The notes under the pieces: model-generated
What the model saw: only the letters and a program-made list of their open reading frames with translations
Told to the model about the DNA's origin: nothing
The model's database searches: none
Assembly: GCA_964650735.1 (NCBI GenBank)
Contig: CAZYUT010000003.1
Coordinates: 1-39,421, forward strand
DNA: 39,421 bases
Direction: 5' to 3'
Origin: Dichotomicrobium sp964650735
GTDB taxonomy: Bacteria; Pseudomonadota; Alphaproteobacteria; Rhizobiales; Rhodomicrobiaceae
Made by a program: the position numbers and the translations under genes
Shown here: one piece after another, positions 16,510-24,077 of the stretch
Position numbering within the stretch: position 1 is the first letter of the stretch
How the letters are laid out: each line of letters starts with the position of its first letter

Positions 16510-16516
16510 CTGCGCA

Positions 16517-17188
16517 TCAGCCGATGATGAACACGATCAGTTCTTTCGGGCCGTGCGCGCCTTTGATAAGGGTTTGCTCGATGTCGGCGGTGCGCGAGGG
16601 CGCGGATATCATGTTGACAGTCCGCGGCAGGCGGCGGCGCCCATATTGGGCGCGCAGTCGGCTCCACGCCTTCTCATAAGACCCGACGATATCCTCGCGC
16701 CGGATGGCGATCATGTGCACCTCGGGCAAGAAGTTGAGCGTGGACGGGTTGTCAGCGCCAGAGGCAAGAAACAGCGTGCCTGTCTCCGCCGCCCCGGCGA
16801 GCGCGCGGCTGAGGCTGGCGCTATCCTCCGGCTGCGCCGGGCCGGTCAGGCGCTCGAGCGTGCCGTCCCATGCGATCCCGGCGAACATGTCGTCCGCGCC
16901 GGTGCGCACGCGCTGCGGCAGATTGCGGTGAATGAGTTCAGCGGCCACGGCCTCGGGCAGCCCCGCTGGTCCGCTCAGTTCCTTCACCTCGGCGTTCTGG
17001 GTCTCAAGCATGCCGATGAAGCGTTCAACGACCTCTTCAGCACTCCCTCGCGCCCGCTGAGGGATCGGCCCCGCCTCCGGCTGCTCCAGCCGCGCCCGCA
17101 CGCGCCCGCGCCGGCCGGCTTCGTCGCCGCGCACATTGAGCGCCTTGCGGACCGCGCCGAGGATCCGTTCGCGGGAACCGTCCCTCAT
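16517..17188 (-). CDS. lutC: lactate utilisation protein C (LUD domain)
   Basis: A 223-residue LUD-domain protein starting MRDGSRERILGAVRKALNVR. The C-terminal core has RVRTGADDMFAGIAWDGTLE, TGTLFLASGADNPSTLNFLPEVHMIAIRREDIVGSYE, and SAPSRTADIEQTLIKGAHGPKELIVFIIG, the standard LutC pattern with its terminal GPKEL..FII. LutABC oxidises L-lactate to pyruvate. The start ATG shares one base with the lutB stop (TGATG), which fixes the start; the frame is open far upstream only as an overlap with lutB. Confidence 0.94.
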   Translation of the reverse strand: MRDGSRERILGAVRKALNVRGDEAGRRGRVRARLEQPEAGPIPQRARGSAEEVVERFIGMLETQNAEVKELSGPAGLPEAVAAELIHRNLPQRVRTGADDMFAGIAWDGTLERLTGPAQPEDSASLSRALAGAAETGTLFLASGADNPSTLNFLPEVHMIAIRREDIVGSYEKAWSRLRAQYGRRRLPRTVNMISAPSRTADIEQTLIKGAHGPKELIVFIIG

Positions 17189-18636
17189 CAGCGTATGCCC
17201 CGCGCGCGGGCCTTGCGCTGTTCGCGCTGATGTGCCCGCCACTGGGCCTGAAACGTGCCGCCGGAAGGCGCGGGAAGGTCGCGATGCGCGGTCCAGCCGC
17301 GCGCCAGCGGCAGCCAGGACAGCCGCCCGCGCTTGCCGCCGAGCCGCGCCAGAATCGCAATGGCAGGGCCGGCGAAGAACCGATAGAGCCGCGGGCGCCG
17401 TGCGAAGAACGCCCATGATTTGAGCGCGATGCGTGGCAAGAAGCCCGTGCCGCCCGCATCGTATTCGCGCTCGCGCCAATGCCGCATCATCTTCGGCAGC
17501 GGGATTTGCACGGGACAGACTTCCTCGCAGCGCCCGCAAAAGGTGGAGGCGTTGGGCAGATGCCCCGCCTCGTGCACGCCTATTAGCGAAGGCGTCAGCA
17601 CCGCGCCCATCGGTCCAGGATAGACCCAGCCATAGGCATGGCCGCCGACCGCGTTATAAATCGGACAATGATTCAGACATGCGCCGCAGCGGATGCAGCG
17701 CAGCATGTCCTGAAAGACCGTCCCCAGCATCTCGGTGCGGCCATTATCGACCAGCACGACGTGGAACTGCTCTGGGCCGTCCGGGTCACCGCGCCGGCGC
17801 GCGCCGGTCGACAGCGTGGTGTAGGCGGTGATGTCCTGGCCGGTCGCGGAGCGCGCGAGCACGCGCAGAAGCGTATTGAGGTCTTCGAGCGTTGGAACGA
17901 GCTTCTCGATGCTCGTCACCACAATGTGCACGCGCGGGAGAAGCTGGGTCAGATCGCCGTTGCCCTCGTTGGTGACGATGACCGAAGAGCCGGTCTCGGC
18001 TATCAGGAAGTTCGCGCCCGTAATGCCGACATCCGCGCGCAGGAACTTCTCGCGCAGGACGGAGCGCGCCTCGCCGACCAGGGCCGACGGCTCGTCGATC
18101 TGGCGATCGGGGGGCAGATGCGTGTGCTTGGCGCGGAAGTCCGCGATCACCTGATCCTTGTTGAGGTGCACCGCCGGCGCGATGATGTGGCTTGGCGGCT
18201 CGTGCCGGTTCTGGATGATGTATTCGCCCAGATCGGTCTCCACGACCTCCAGCCCGGCGGCTTCCAACGCGTCGTTCAGGCCGATCTCCTCGGCCACCAT
18301 CGACTTGCCCTTGGTGACGCTCAGCGCGGCGGCATCGCGGCAGATCCAGGTGATGATCTCGTTTGCGTCCTTGGCCGTGGAAGCCCAGTGAACCTTGCCG
18401 CCGGCCTCGGTAACCTTGCGCTCGTATTCCTCCAGGTAGAGGTCGAGATGCTCGATCGTGTGATCCTTGATGGCCTTGGCATGAGCCCGGAGCGCGTCAA
18501 ACTCAGGCAGCGCATCGCGGGCGCGAGCGCGCTTGTTCACGAAGCCCTCGCCGATATTGCCCAGCGCGCGCTGAAGCTGCTCATCGGTGAGCGCGCGGGC
18601 GGCATTCGCCTTGAAGTTGTGAGATGTCGGCTTCAT
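17188..18636 (-). CDS. lutB: lactate utilisation iron-sulfur protein B
   Basis: A 482-residue protein starting MKPTSHNFKANAARALTDEQ. An N-terminal LUD domain (VHWASTAKDANEIITWICRD, VTKGKSMVAEEIGLNDALE, GANFLIAETGSSVIVTNEGN) is followed by two 4Fe-4S motifs, CIRCGACLNHCPIYNAVGGHAYGWVYPGPMG (about 313-343) and FCGRCEEVCPVQIPL (about 366-380). This is the full LutB/YkgF layout. A basic C-terminus follows. It overlaps lutA by ATGA and lutC by one base, so the three genes form one operon. Confidence 0.95.
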   Translation of the reverse strand: MKPTSHNFKANAARALTDEQLQRALGNIGEGFVNKRARARDALPEFDALRAHAKAIKDHTIEHLDLYLEEYERKVTEAGGKVHWASTAKDANEIITWICRDAAALSVTKGKSMVAEEIGLNDALEAAGLEVVETDLGEYIIQNRHEPPSHIIAPAVHLNKDQVIADFRAKHTHLPPDRQIDEPSALVGEARSVLREKFLRADVGITGANFLIAETGSSVIVTNEGNGDLTQLLPRVHIVVTSIEKLVPTLEDLNTLLRVLARSATGQDITAYTTLSTGARRRGDPDGPEQFHVVLVDNGRTEMLGTVFQDMLRCIRCGACLNHCPIYNAVGGHAYGWVYPGPMGAVLTPSLIGVHEAGHLPNASTFCGRCEEVCPVQIPLPKMMRHWREREYDAGGTGFLPRIALKSWAFFARRPRLYRFFAGPAIAILARLGGKRGRLSWLPLARGWTAHRDLPAPSGGTFQAQWRAHQREQRKARARGIR

Positions 18637-19398
18637 TCGCGGGCTCCGGCGATGGGCGGTTCGTCGGTCATGTCGGCGAGCACTTCGGCGATGTGACGCG
18701 CGGTGAGCGGGCGGCCCTCGCGCGCGGCCTTTCCGGCGATGTTCATAAGGCAGCCGAGATCGGCGCTCAGCACCAGCGGCGCGCCGGTTTCGCTCAGGCG
18801 GTCGAGCTTGTCGCTGACCATAGAATTGGAAATCTGCGGGTACTTCACGGAAAACAGCCCGCCAAAGCCGCAGCAGATTTCCGTATCTTTCGCCTCGCGC
18901 AGCTCAAGGCCATCGACGGACTCCAGCAACTCGCGCGGCTGTCGCTTGACGCCGTTCTCGCGCAAACTGGAGCAGCTATCGTGATAGGTGACCGCGCCGT
19001 CGTGCCGGGCGTTGACCACGTCGATCTGCATGATGTCGCGCAGAAATGCGATCAGCTCGTAGGTCTTCGTGCCGAAGCGTGCCGCGCGCAAACGCATGTC
19101 CGGGTCGTCCTTGAACAGAGCCGGATAGTGCTTCCTGAGCATCCCGGCGCAAGAACCCGACGGTACAATGATGAAATCGTAAGAATCAAAAGCCTCGATC
19201 ACCCTGCGTGCAATTCCTTTGGCGTCCGCGCGGGCGCCGGAATTATAGGCCGGCTGGCCGCAGCAAGTCTGCGCGGCGGGCACCTCGACCCGGCACCCGG
19301 CTTCTTCCAACAGCTTGACTGAGGCGAAGCCGACTACGGGGCGGAACAGGTCGACAAGACAAGTCGCGAACAGCGCCACACGGGGCGAATCAGGAACC
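18633..19398 (-). CDS. lutA: lactate utilisation protein A, 5' end lost in a gap
   Basis: A CCG-domain (heterodisulfide reductase-like) protein. Reading from the gap edge: VPDSPRVALFATCLVDLFRP, then EVPAAQTCCGQPAYNSG, FIIVPSGSCAGMLRKHYP, VTYHDSCSSLRENGVKRQPRELL, CCGFGGLFSV and SADLGCLMNI. The family usually opens only a few residues before 'RVALF.TCLVD', so the gene is essentially complete and only its first codons and promoter are in the N run. Both CCG motifs are intact. The stop overlaps lutB by ATGA. Confidence 0.92.
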
Positions 19399-19498
19399 NN
19401 NNNNNNNNNNNNNNNNNNNNNNNNNNNNNNNNNNNNNNNNNNNNNNNNNNNNNNNNNNNNNNNNNNNNNNNNNNNNNNNNNNNNNNNNNNNNNNNNNN
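19399..19498. other. assembly gap, 100 N
   Basis: Exactly 100 N, a conventional placeholder of unknown true length. It removes the first codons and promoter of lutA. The flanks show no shared sequence, unlike the second gap. Confidence 0.98.
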
Positions 19499-19500
19499 CG

Positions 19501-19523
19501 AAAAAGGCCCGGATAACCGGGCC
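19501..19523 (-). terminator. intrinsic terminator of the cytochrome c gene
   Basis: On the minus strand GGCCCGG-TTAT-CCGGGCC followed by TTTTT: a perfect 7-bp GC stem with a 4-base loop and a T-run, 31 bases after the cytochrome stop. It separates the cytochrome from lutABC. Confidence 0.85.
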
Positions 19524-19554
19524 TCTTCCTCAACTCATATCGCCGGCGCACAGC

Positions 19555-19995
19555 TCACGGCGCCTGATACGTGCTCTCCGCGTCGTCGTTTTCCGGCTCA
19601 TCATCATACTGCTTCAGGTAGGCGATGACATCCAACCGCTCCTGCTCCTGGCGCAAGCCGGCAAACGCCATCTGATTGCCCGGAATATACTGTCGCGGCG
19701 CTTCGAGGTATGCCGCAATGGTCTCGTCGTTCCATACGAGGCCGTTTTCGCCCGCCTGCTTCGTGGCGTTGGAGTAGCGATTGAAACCTTCGTAGGTGCC
19801 CGCGACGCGCCCGAACAGGTCGTTAAGCGGCGGGCCAACCCGCGCCTGCGCGTTCTCGCCAACCATGTGACAAGCCTGGCAGCGGCGGAAGATCTGTTCG
19901 CCCGCTTCCGGATCGCCGGCGTCCTGCGCCAGCGTTGGGGCCACGCCCGTGACAATTGCAAGGGCGGCCGTGCCGATGAAAAGATTAAACCGCAT
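19555..19995 (-). CDS. exported c-type cytochrome (cytochrome c2-like)
   Basis: A 146-residue protein starting MRFNLFIGTAALAIVTGVAP. The signal peptide (about 1-23, cleaved after TLA) sends it to the periplasm. Haem is bound at C39-x-x-C42-H43 (CQACH), and the second ligand is M109 in PGNQMAFAGL. GPPLNDLFGRVAGT and the C-terminal ERLDVIAYLKQY complete a class I, c2/c550-like fold. A strongly acidic tail (DDEPENDDAES) follows. GGGAGG lies 6-7 bases before the ATG. It may carry electrons from the flanking dehydrogenases to oxidase; that link is inferred only from position. Confidence 0.92.
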   Translation of the reverse strand: MRFNLFIGTAALAIVTGVAPTLAQDAGDPEAGEQIFRRCQACHMVGENAQARVGPPLNDLFGRVAGTYEGFNRYSNATKQAGENGLVWNDETIAAYLEAPRQYIPGNQMAFAGLRQEQERLDVIAYLKQYDDEPENDDAESTYQAP

Positions 19996-20132
19996 ATAGA
20001 AGCCTCCCGATCAGTGTTTTCCCATCGTTCTCAGCAGGTGCAGCGCGATCCTTTCCCCGGATCAGCAGTGAACTCCACAACGTCTAGGTTGGCCCGACTA
20101 TCGCAAATGATGGTCGCCCGGCCACCGTGGCA

Positions 20133-21083
20133 TCATGTCGCCGCGACGGCTCGCGGGCCGAGAGCTTGATACGTGTATTTCTCTATGTCCGGCGCGTCAA
20201 ATGCGACGTTCGCGTAGGCCGACTCCAGGAAGTCGAGGAACACCCGCTGCTTGGCGGGTACGAATTCCCGGCAGGGGTAAACCGCGTAGATCGCCACGCC
20301 CGCTGTTTCCCGGTATTCGGGCATGAGCACCACCAATTCCCCGCGACGCAGGTGATCCGCCACATCCCAGACCGAACGGAAACCAATGCCTGCACCGCCA
20401 ACGATCGCTTCACGCACGACATCGCTCGAATTCGTGCGCAATTGACCGGAGGCGCGTACGGTTTTGGACCCGTCCGGCCCGTCGAAACGCCACGTACGAT
20501 GGTCGAAGGTCGAGATACAGTCAAACTTGTCGAGATCCGCGAGCGTCTTCGGAACTCCGGCTCGCGCGAGATACTCCGGCGCGGCGCATAAGACTTTCCG
20601 GCACGGCGCGAGTTTTTTTGCCACAAGGCTGGAATCTTCAAGTTGTCCGACATGAATACAGACATCCAGGCCATCGCCGACAACATCCATGCCCTCATCC
20701 GACACCGTCAACTCGACTTGCAAGTCAGGATGCGCCGCCAGGAACTCCCCGAGAAAGGGTGCGACATGACCGCGCGCAAAACTGCTTGGCGCGCCCACCC
20801 GCAGGATGCCGCTGGGATGATCGTTGCCATGGGATGCGAAGACCTCGGCTTCCTGAATGCCCCGCAGGACATCCGTAATGCGCTGATAGAAGCCTTCGCC
20901 AGTCTCCGTAAGACGGATTTGGCGGGTGGTGCGCTGAAACAGGCGCACGCCCAGCCGACGCTCAAGATGGCCGATGCGCTTACTAATGACCGCAGGCGAC
21001 AGGCCCAGTTCGCGTCCCGCCGCTGACATGTTGCCTGCCGTAACGACGCGCGCGAAGATCTCCAGGTCACTGATCGGTATCAA
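20133..21083 (-). CDS. LysR-family transcriptional regulator
   Basis: A 316-residue regulator starting (TTG) MIPISDLEIFARVVTAGNMS. The N-terminal winged HTH has MSAAGRELGLSPAVISKRIGHLERRLGVRLFQRTTRQIRLTETGE (about 19-63); the effector domain includes GILRVGAPSSFARGHVAPFL, VCIHVGQLEDSSLVAKKL and GAGIGFRSVWDVADHLRRGELVVLMPEY. No ATG exists upstream before an in-frame TAA, and the alignment of SDLEIFARVV to the usual LysR start supports TTG 21083. It is divergent from glcDEF and upstream of the cytochrome on the same strand. It probably regulates one of these; the effector is unknown. Confidence 0.92.
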   Translation of the reverse strand: MIPISDLEIFARVVTAGNMSAAGRELGLSPAVISKRIGHLERRLGVRLFQRTTRQIRLTETGEGFYQRITDVLRGIQEAEVFASHGNDHPSGILRVGAPSSFARGHVAPFLGEFLAAHPDLQVELTVSDEGMDVVGDGLDVCIHVGQLEDSSLVAKKLAPCRKVLCAAPEYLARAGVPKTLADLDKFDCISTFDHRTWRFDGPDGSKTVRASGQLRTNSSDVVREAIVGGAGIGFRSVWDVADHLRRGELVVLMPEYRETAGVAIYAVYPCREFVPAKQRVFLDFLESAYANVAFDAPDIEKYTYQALGPRAVAAT

Positions 21084-21134
21084 CTCAGCCCCGTGAAAAG
21101 TGTTACATTTTCTGTCAGCTTAAACCGGACAGCG

Positions 21135-21146
21135 GTTGTATACAAC
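21135..21146. promoter_or_regulatory. perfect 12-base palindrome, candidate operator
   Basis: GTTGTATACAAC, a perfect palindrome between the divergent lysR and glcD starts. The core TTGTATACAA has the TnGT..ACnA half-site form used by FadR-type GntR regulators, several of which control lactate or glycolate genes, and it does not have the usual T-N11-A LysR form. No GntR gene is in the window, so the cognate protein would be encoded elsewhere. Confidence 0.5.
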
Positions 21147-21212
21147 TCCATGCGCGGCCCCGGACGGCTTGTCAAGCCTCACGGCGGGCAGGCGCGCGCC
21201 AGGGGCGCTATG

Positions 21213-21249
21213 GATTTGCAGAGACTGAAAGTCTAAGATGTCGCAAATC
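21213..21249 (+). promoter_or_regulatory. nested inverted repeats in the glcD leader
   Basis: GATTTGC (21213-21219) is complementary to GCAAATC (21243-21249), and inside it AGACT (21222-21226) pairs with AGTCT (21230-21234) around a 3-base loop. The fold ends 7 bases before the AGGAGG of glcD. It could be an mRNA leader hairpin or a binding site; function is unproven. Confidence 0.4.
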
Positions 21250-21255
21250 GATAAC

Positions 21256-21261
21256 AGGAGG
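21256..21261 (+). promoter_or_regulatory. strong ribosome binding site of glcD
   Basis: AGGAGG, 8 bases before the ATG at 21270 on the left side of the N gap. It shows that the true glcD start is this ATG, of which the ATG at 21394 is a duplicate copy. Confidence 0.8.
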
Positions 21262-21292
21262 AATACGCCATGAGCGGCATCGACATGAGCGG

Positions 21293-21392
21293 NNNNNNNN
21301 NNNNNNNNNNNNNNNNNNNNNNNNNNNNNNNNNNNNNNNNNNNNNNNNNNNNNNNNNNNNNNNNNNNNNNNNNNNNNNNNNNNNNNNNNNNN
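21293..21392. other. assembly gap, 100 N, probably spurious
   Basis: Exactly 100 N. The 24 bases to its left (21269-21292) are identical to the 24 to its right (21393-21416), as expected when two contigs that overlap at their ends are scaffolded without being merged. Confidence 0.95.
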
Positions 21393-21393
21393 C

Positions 21394-22851
21394 ATGAGCG
21401 GCATCGACATGAGCGGGATCCAACTGCCCGAGCCGGACGCTGCGGTCCTTGACCGGCGCGACTCGCTTGTCGCAGGTCTGCAGCGGATTTCGCGCAATGT
21501 GATTTCAGACCCGATCGGGCTGGAGGTCTTCGAGGCCGACGCGCTCACGGCTTACCGTAACGTGCCGCTGGCCGTGGTGCTGCCGACGTCCACTGAAGAG
21601 GTCTCCCGGATCCTCCGCTTTTGTCACGAGAACCGTGTGAACGTGCTGCCGCGCGGCGCGGGCACTTCACTGAGCGGCGGCGCGCTGCCGTTGAAGGACA
21701 CGGTGGTCATCGGCGTGAGCAAGATGAACCAGGTGCTCGACATCAACCTGGATGATCGCGTGGCGCGCGTGCAGACCGGCATCACCAATCTGGGCATCTC
21801 GAACGCCGTTTCGGAGCTCGGCTTTTTCTACGCGCCCGACCCGTCGAGCCAGCTGGCCTGCACGCTGGCGGGCAACATCGCCATGAATTCGGGTGGCGCG
21901 CATTGCCTCAAATACGGTGTGACCACCAACAACGTCCTCGGCATGACGGTGGTGCTGAGCGATGGCGAAATCGTCGAGTTCGGGGGCGACTTCCTCGATC
22001 CGCACGGCTATGACTTCCCTGGCCTGATGACCGGCTCTGAAGGTCAGTTCGGCATCGTCACCGAGGCGACCGTGCGCATCCTGCCGAAAGCCGAAGGCGA
22101 GCGGCCCATGCTCATGGGCTTCAATTCTGCGGAGGACGCCGGCGGCTGCGTCGCCGCGATCATCGGCGCGGGCATCGTGCCGGTTGCGCTGGAATACATG
22201 GACCGTCCAGCGATCAAGATCTGCGAGGAGTTCGCACAAGCCGGCTATCCGCTCGATGTTGAAGCGCTGTTAATCGTCGAGGTCGAAGGCTCCGAAGATG
22301 AGATCGGCGAGCTGTTCGCGCGCATCCGCGAGATCGCGGCTGATTTCAACCCGACCGAGATGCGCGAGGCGCAGAGCGCGGAGGAGGCTGCGGCGATTTG
22401 GCGCGGGCGAAAGTCGGCGTTCGGCGCGATGGGCCGCATCTCGGATTACATGTGCATGGATGGCGTCATCCCGCTCAGCACGCTGCCCAAAGCGCTGAGC
22501 GAAGTAAGCCGGATTTGCGCGCATTACGGGCTGGGCGTCGCCAACATCTTTCATGCCGGCGACGGCAACCTGCATCCGCTCATCATGTTCAACGCCAACG
22601 ACCCAGATGAGAAGGATCGCGCGGAGCGCTGCGGGGCGGACATCCTCGCGGCGTGCGTGGAATTGGGCGGCTGCCTGACCGGCGAGCACGGCGTGGGTAT
22701 CGAGAAACGCGACCTGATGACGATCCAGTACACGCGCACCGATCTGGAGCAGCAGATCCGCGTCAAAACCGTGTTCGACCCCGACTGGCGCTTGAACCGC
22801 GGCAAGGTGTTTCCGCTCGACATGCAGCCCGGCAGCGGCAGCCATGCTTGA
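21394..22851 (+). CDS. glcD: glycolate oxidase FAD subunit
   Basis: A 485-residue FAD-linked oxidase starting MSGIDMSGIQLPEPDAAVLD. The FAD_binding_4 domain (about 55-230) has VVLPTSTEEVSRILRFC, LPRGAGTSLSGGALP and TLAGNIAMNSGGAHCLKYGVTTNNVLG; the C-terminal FAD oxidase domain has VANIFHAGDGNLHP, GGCLTGEHGVGIEKRDLM and the closing DPDWRLNRGKVFP. With GlcE and GlcF it oxidises glycolate to glyoxylate at the membrane; D-lactate is also often used. The true start is almost certainly the ATG at 21270 across the gap, which has AGGAGG; the protein is the same because the gap flanks are duplicated. It overlaps glcE by 8 bases. Confidence 0.94.
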   Translation: MSGIDMSGIQLPEPDAAVLDRRDSLVAGLQRISRNVISDPIGLEVFEADALTAYRNVPLAVVLPTSTEEVSRILRFCHENRVNVLPRGAGTSLSGGALPLKDTVVIGVSKMNQVLDINLDDRVARVQTGITNLGISNAVSELGFFYAPDPSSQLACTLAGNIAMNSGGAHCLKYGVTTNNVLGMTVVLSDGEIVEFGGDFLDPHGYDFPGLMTGSEGQFGIVTEATVRILPKAEGERPMLMGFNSAEDAGGCVAAIIGAGIVPVALEYMDRPAIKICEEFAQAGYPLDVEALLIVEVEGSEDEIGELFARIREIAADFNPTEMREAQSAEEAAAIWRGRKSAFGAMGRISDYMCMDGVIPLSTLPKALSEVSRICAHYGLGVANIFHAGDGNLHPLIMFNANDPDEKDRAERCGADILAACVELGGCLTGEHGVGIEKRDLMTIQYTRTDLEQQIRVKTVFDPDWRLNRGKVFPLDMQPGSGSHA

Positions 22852-24070
22852 CGGCTACCTCCCCAAATCCGAAGAGGAGCTGGAGGCCTTCATCGCCCAT
22901 GCCATCGACGCCCAGACCCCCGTGGAGGTTTGCGGCAATGGCACCAAACGCGCGATCGGCCGTCCGGTCCAGACGGCCAGCAAGGTCGGGATGGCGCGCA
23001 TGCGCGGCGTTACGCTCTATGAGCCATCTGAACTCGTCATTGCTGCGCGAGCCGGCACACCCCTCGCCGAGATCGAGGCGCTGCTTGACGAGAATCACCA
23101 GATGCTCGCGTTTGAGCCAGCGGACATGGCCCCGCTCACCGGCAGCCCCGGTGTGGCAGAGGCGCCGACGATTGGGAGTGTTTTTGCGACCAATTCGTCC
23201 GGCTCACGGCGGGTGCTGCGCGGAGCCGCGCGGGATCATCTTCTTGGAGTGCGCGCTGTCAACGGGCGCGGCGAAACCTTCAGCTGGGGCGGGCGCGTCA
23301 TGAAGAACGTCACCGGCATCGATCTGGCGCGCGGGCTGGCCGGTTCCTGGGGTACGCTGGCGGTGATGACCGAAGTCACCATGAAGGTCCTGCCAAAGCC
23401 AGAGGATACACGCACGCTGATGCTGTTCGGCTTGCCGGACGAGGCGGCGATCGCGGTGTGCTGCACGGCAATGGGCACACCCTATGAGGTCTCCGCGGCG
23501 ACGCACATCCCGGCCGCGATGGCAACCCGGCTCAGCAACCAGGAACTCGGCGGACTCGGCCGCGCGATCACGGCGCTGCGGCTAGAACATTTTCCCGAGT
23601 CGACTAAGGCGCGCGCTGAAAAGTTGGAACGGCAGATCGGGACTTTTGGGGAGGTCTACACGCTTGGCAACGCGCCGTCGCTGGAATTTTGGCGTGATGT
23701 GCGGGATTTGCGCTTCCTGACCGGCAGCCAGTTTCCGCTGTGGCGCATCACGACCGCGCCGAGCCGTGCGGTAGGCATGGTCAACGCGATCCGTGCGCAG
23801 CTGGACTGCCAGGCGGCCTATGACTGGTCGGGCGGGCTGGTCTGGCTGGAATTGCCGCCATCACGCGACGCCGACGCCACCGACCTGCGCCGGATTATCG
23901 CGGATTTCGACGCGCATGCAACGCTGATCCGCGCGCCGCTGGGGATGCGTTCCGCTGTCGAGGTGTTTCACCCGATGCCCGCGGCGAACATGCGGCTGTC
24001 GCAGAAGCTCAAGGCCGCCTTCGATCCGGCCGGCATCCTGAATCCCGGCCGCATGTATCCAGAGGTCTGA
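22844..24070 (+). CDS. glcE: glycolate oxidase FAD-binding subunit
   Basis: A 408-residue protein starting MLDGYLPKSEEELEAFIAHA. The FAD_binding_4 half-domain has TPVEVCGNGTKRAIGRPVQT, LVIAARAGTPLAEIEALLDE, MLAFEPADMAPLTG and GSVFATNSSGSRRVLRGAARDHLLG, followed by GGRVMKNVTGIDLARGLAGSWGTLAVMTEVTMKVLPKPE; it ends AAFDPAGILNPGRMYPEV. This is the GlcE pattern (shorter C-terminal domain than GlcD). The ATG lies inside the end of glcD, 8 bases overlapping, so the pair is translationally coupled. GlcF follows after 7 bases. Confidence 0.94.
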   Translation: MLDGYLPKSEEELEAFIAHAIDAQTPVEVCGNGTKRAIGRPVQTASKVGMARMRGVTLYEPSELVIAARAGTPLAEIEALLDENHQMLAFEPADMAPLTGSPGVAEAPTIGSVFATNSSGSRRVLRGAARDHLLGVRAVNGRGETFSWGGRVMKNVTGIDLARGLAGSWGTLAVMTEVTMKVLPKPEDTRTLMLFGLPDEAAIAVCCTAMGTPYEVSAATHIPAAMATRLSNQELGGLGRAITALRLEHFPESTKARAEKLERQIGTFGEVYTLGNAPSLEFWRDVRDLRFLTGSQFPLWRITTAPSRAVGMVNAIRAQLDCQAAYDWSGGLVWLELPPSRDADATDLRRIIADFDAHATLIRAPLGMRSAVEVFHPMPAANMRLSQKLKAAFDPAGILNPGRMYPEV

Positions 24071-24077
24071 GGACGAG

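Noticed and set aside
20000..20132. A hairpin (ATGATG...CATCAT) as a lysR terminator
   Set aside because: Long loop, weak stem and no T-run; not enough to annotate.
19399..21392. Both N runs as true intervening sequence of 100 bases
   Set aside because: Exactly 100 N is a scaffolding placeholder; the second has duplicated flanks, so the number has no biological meaning.
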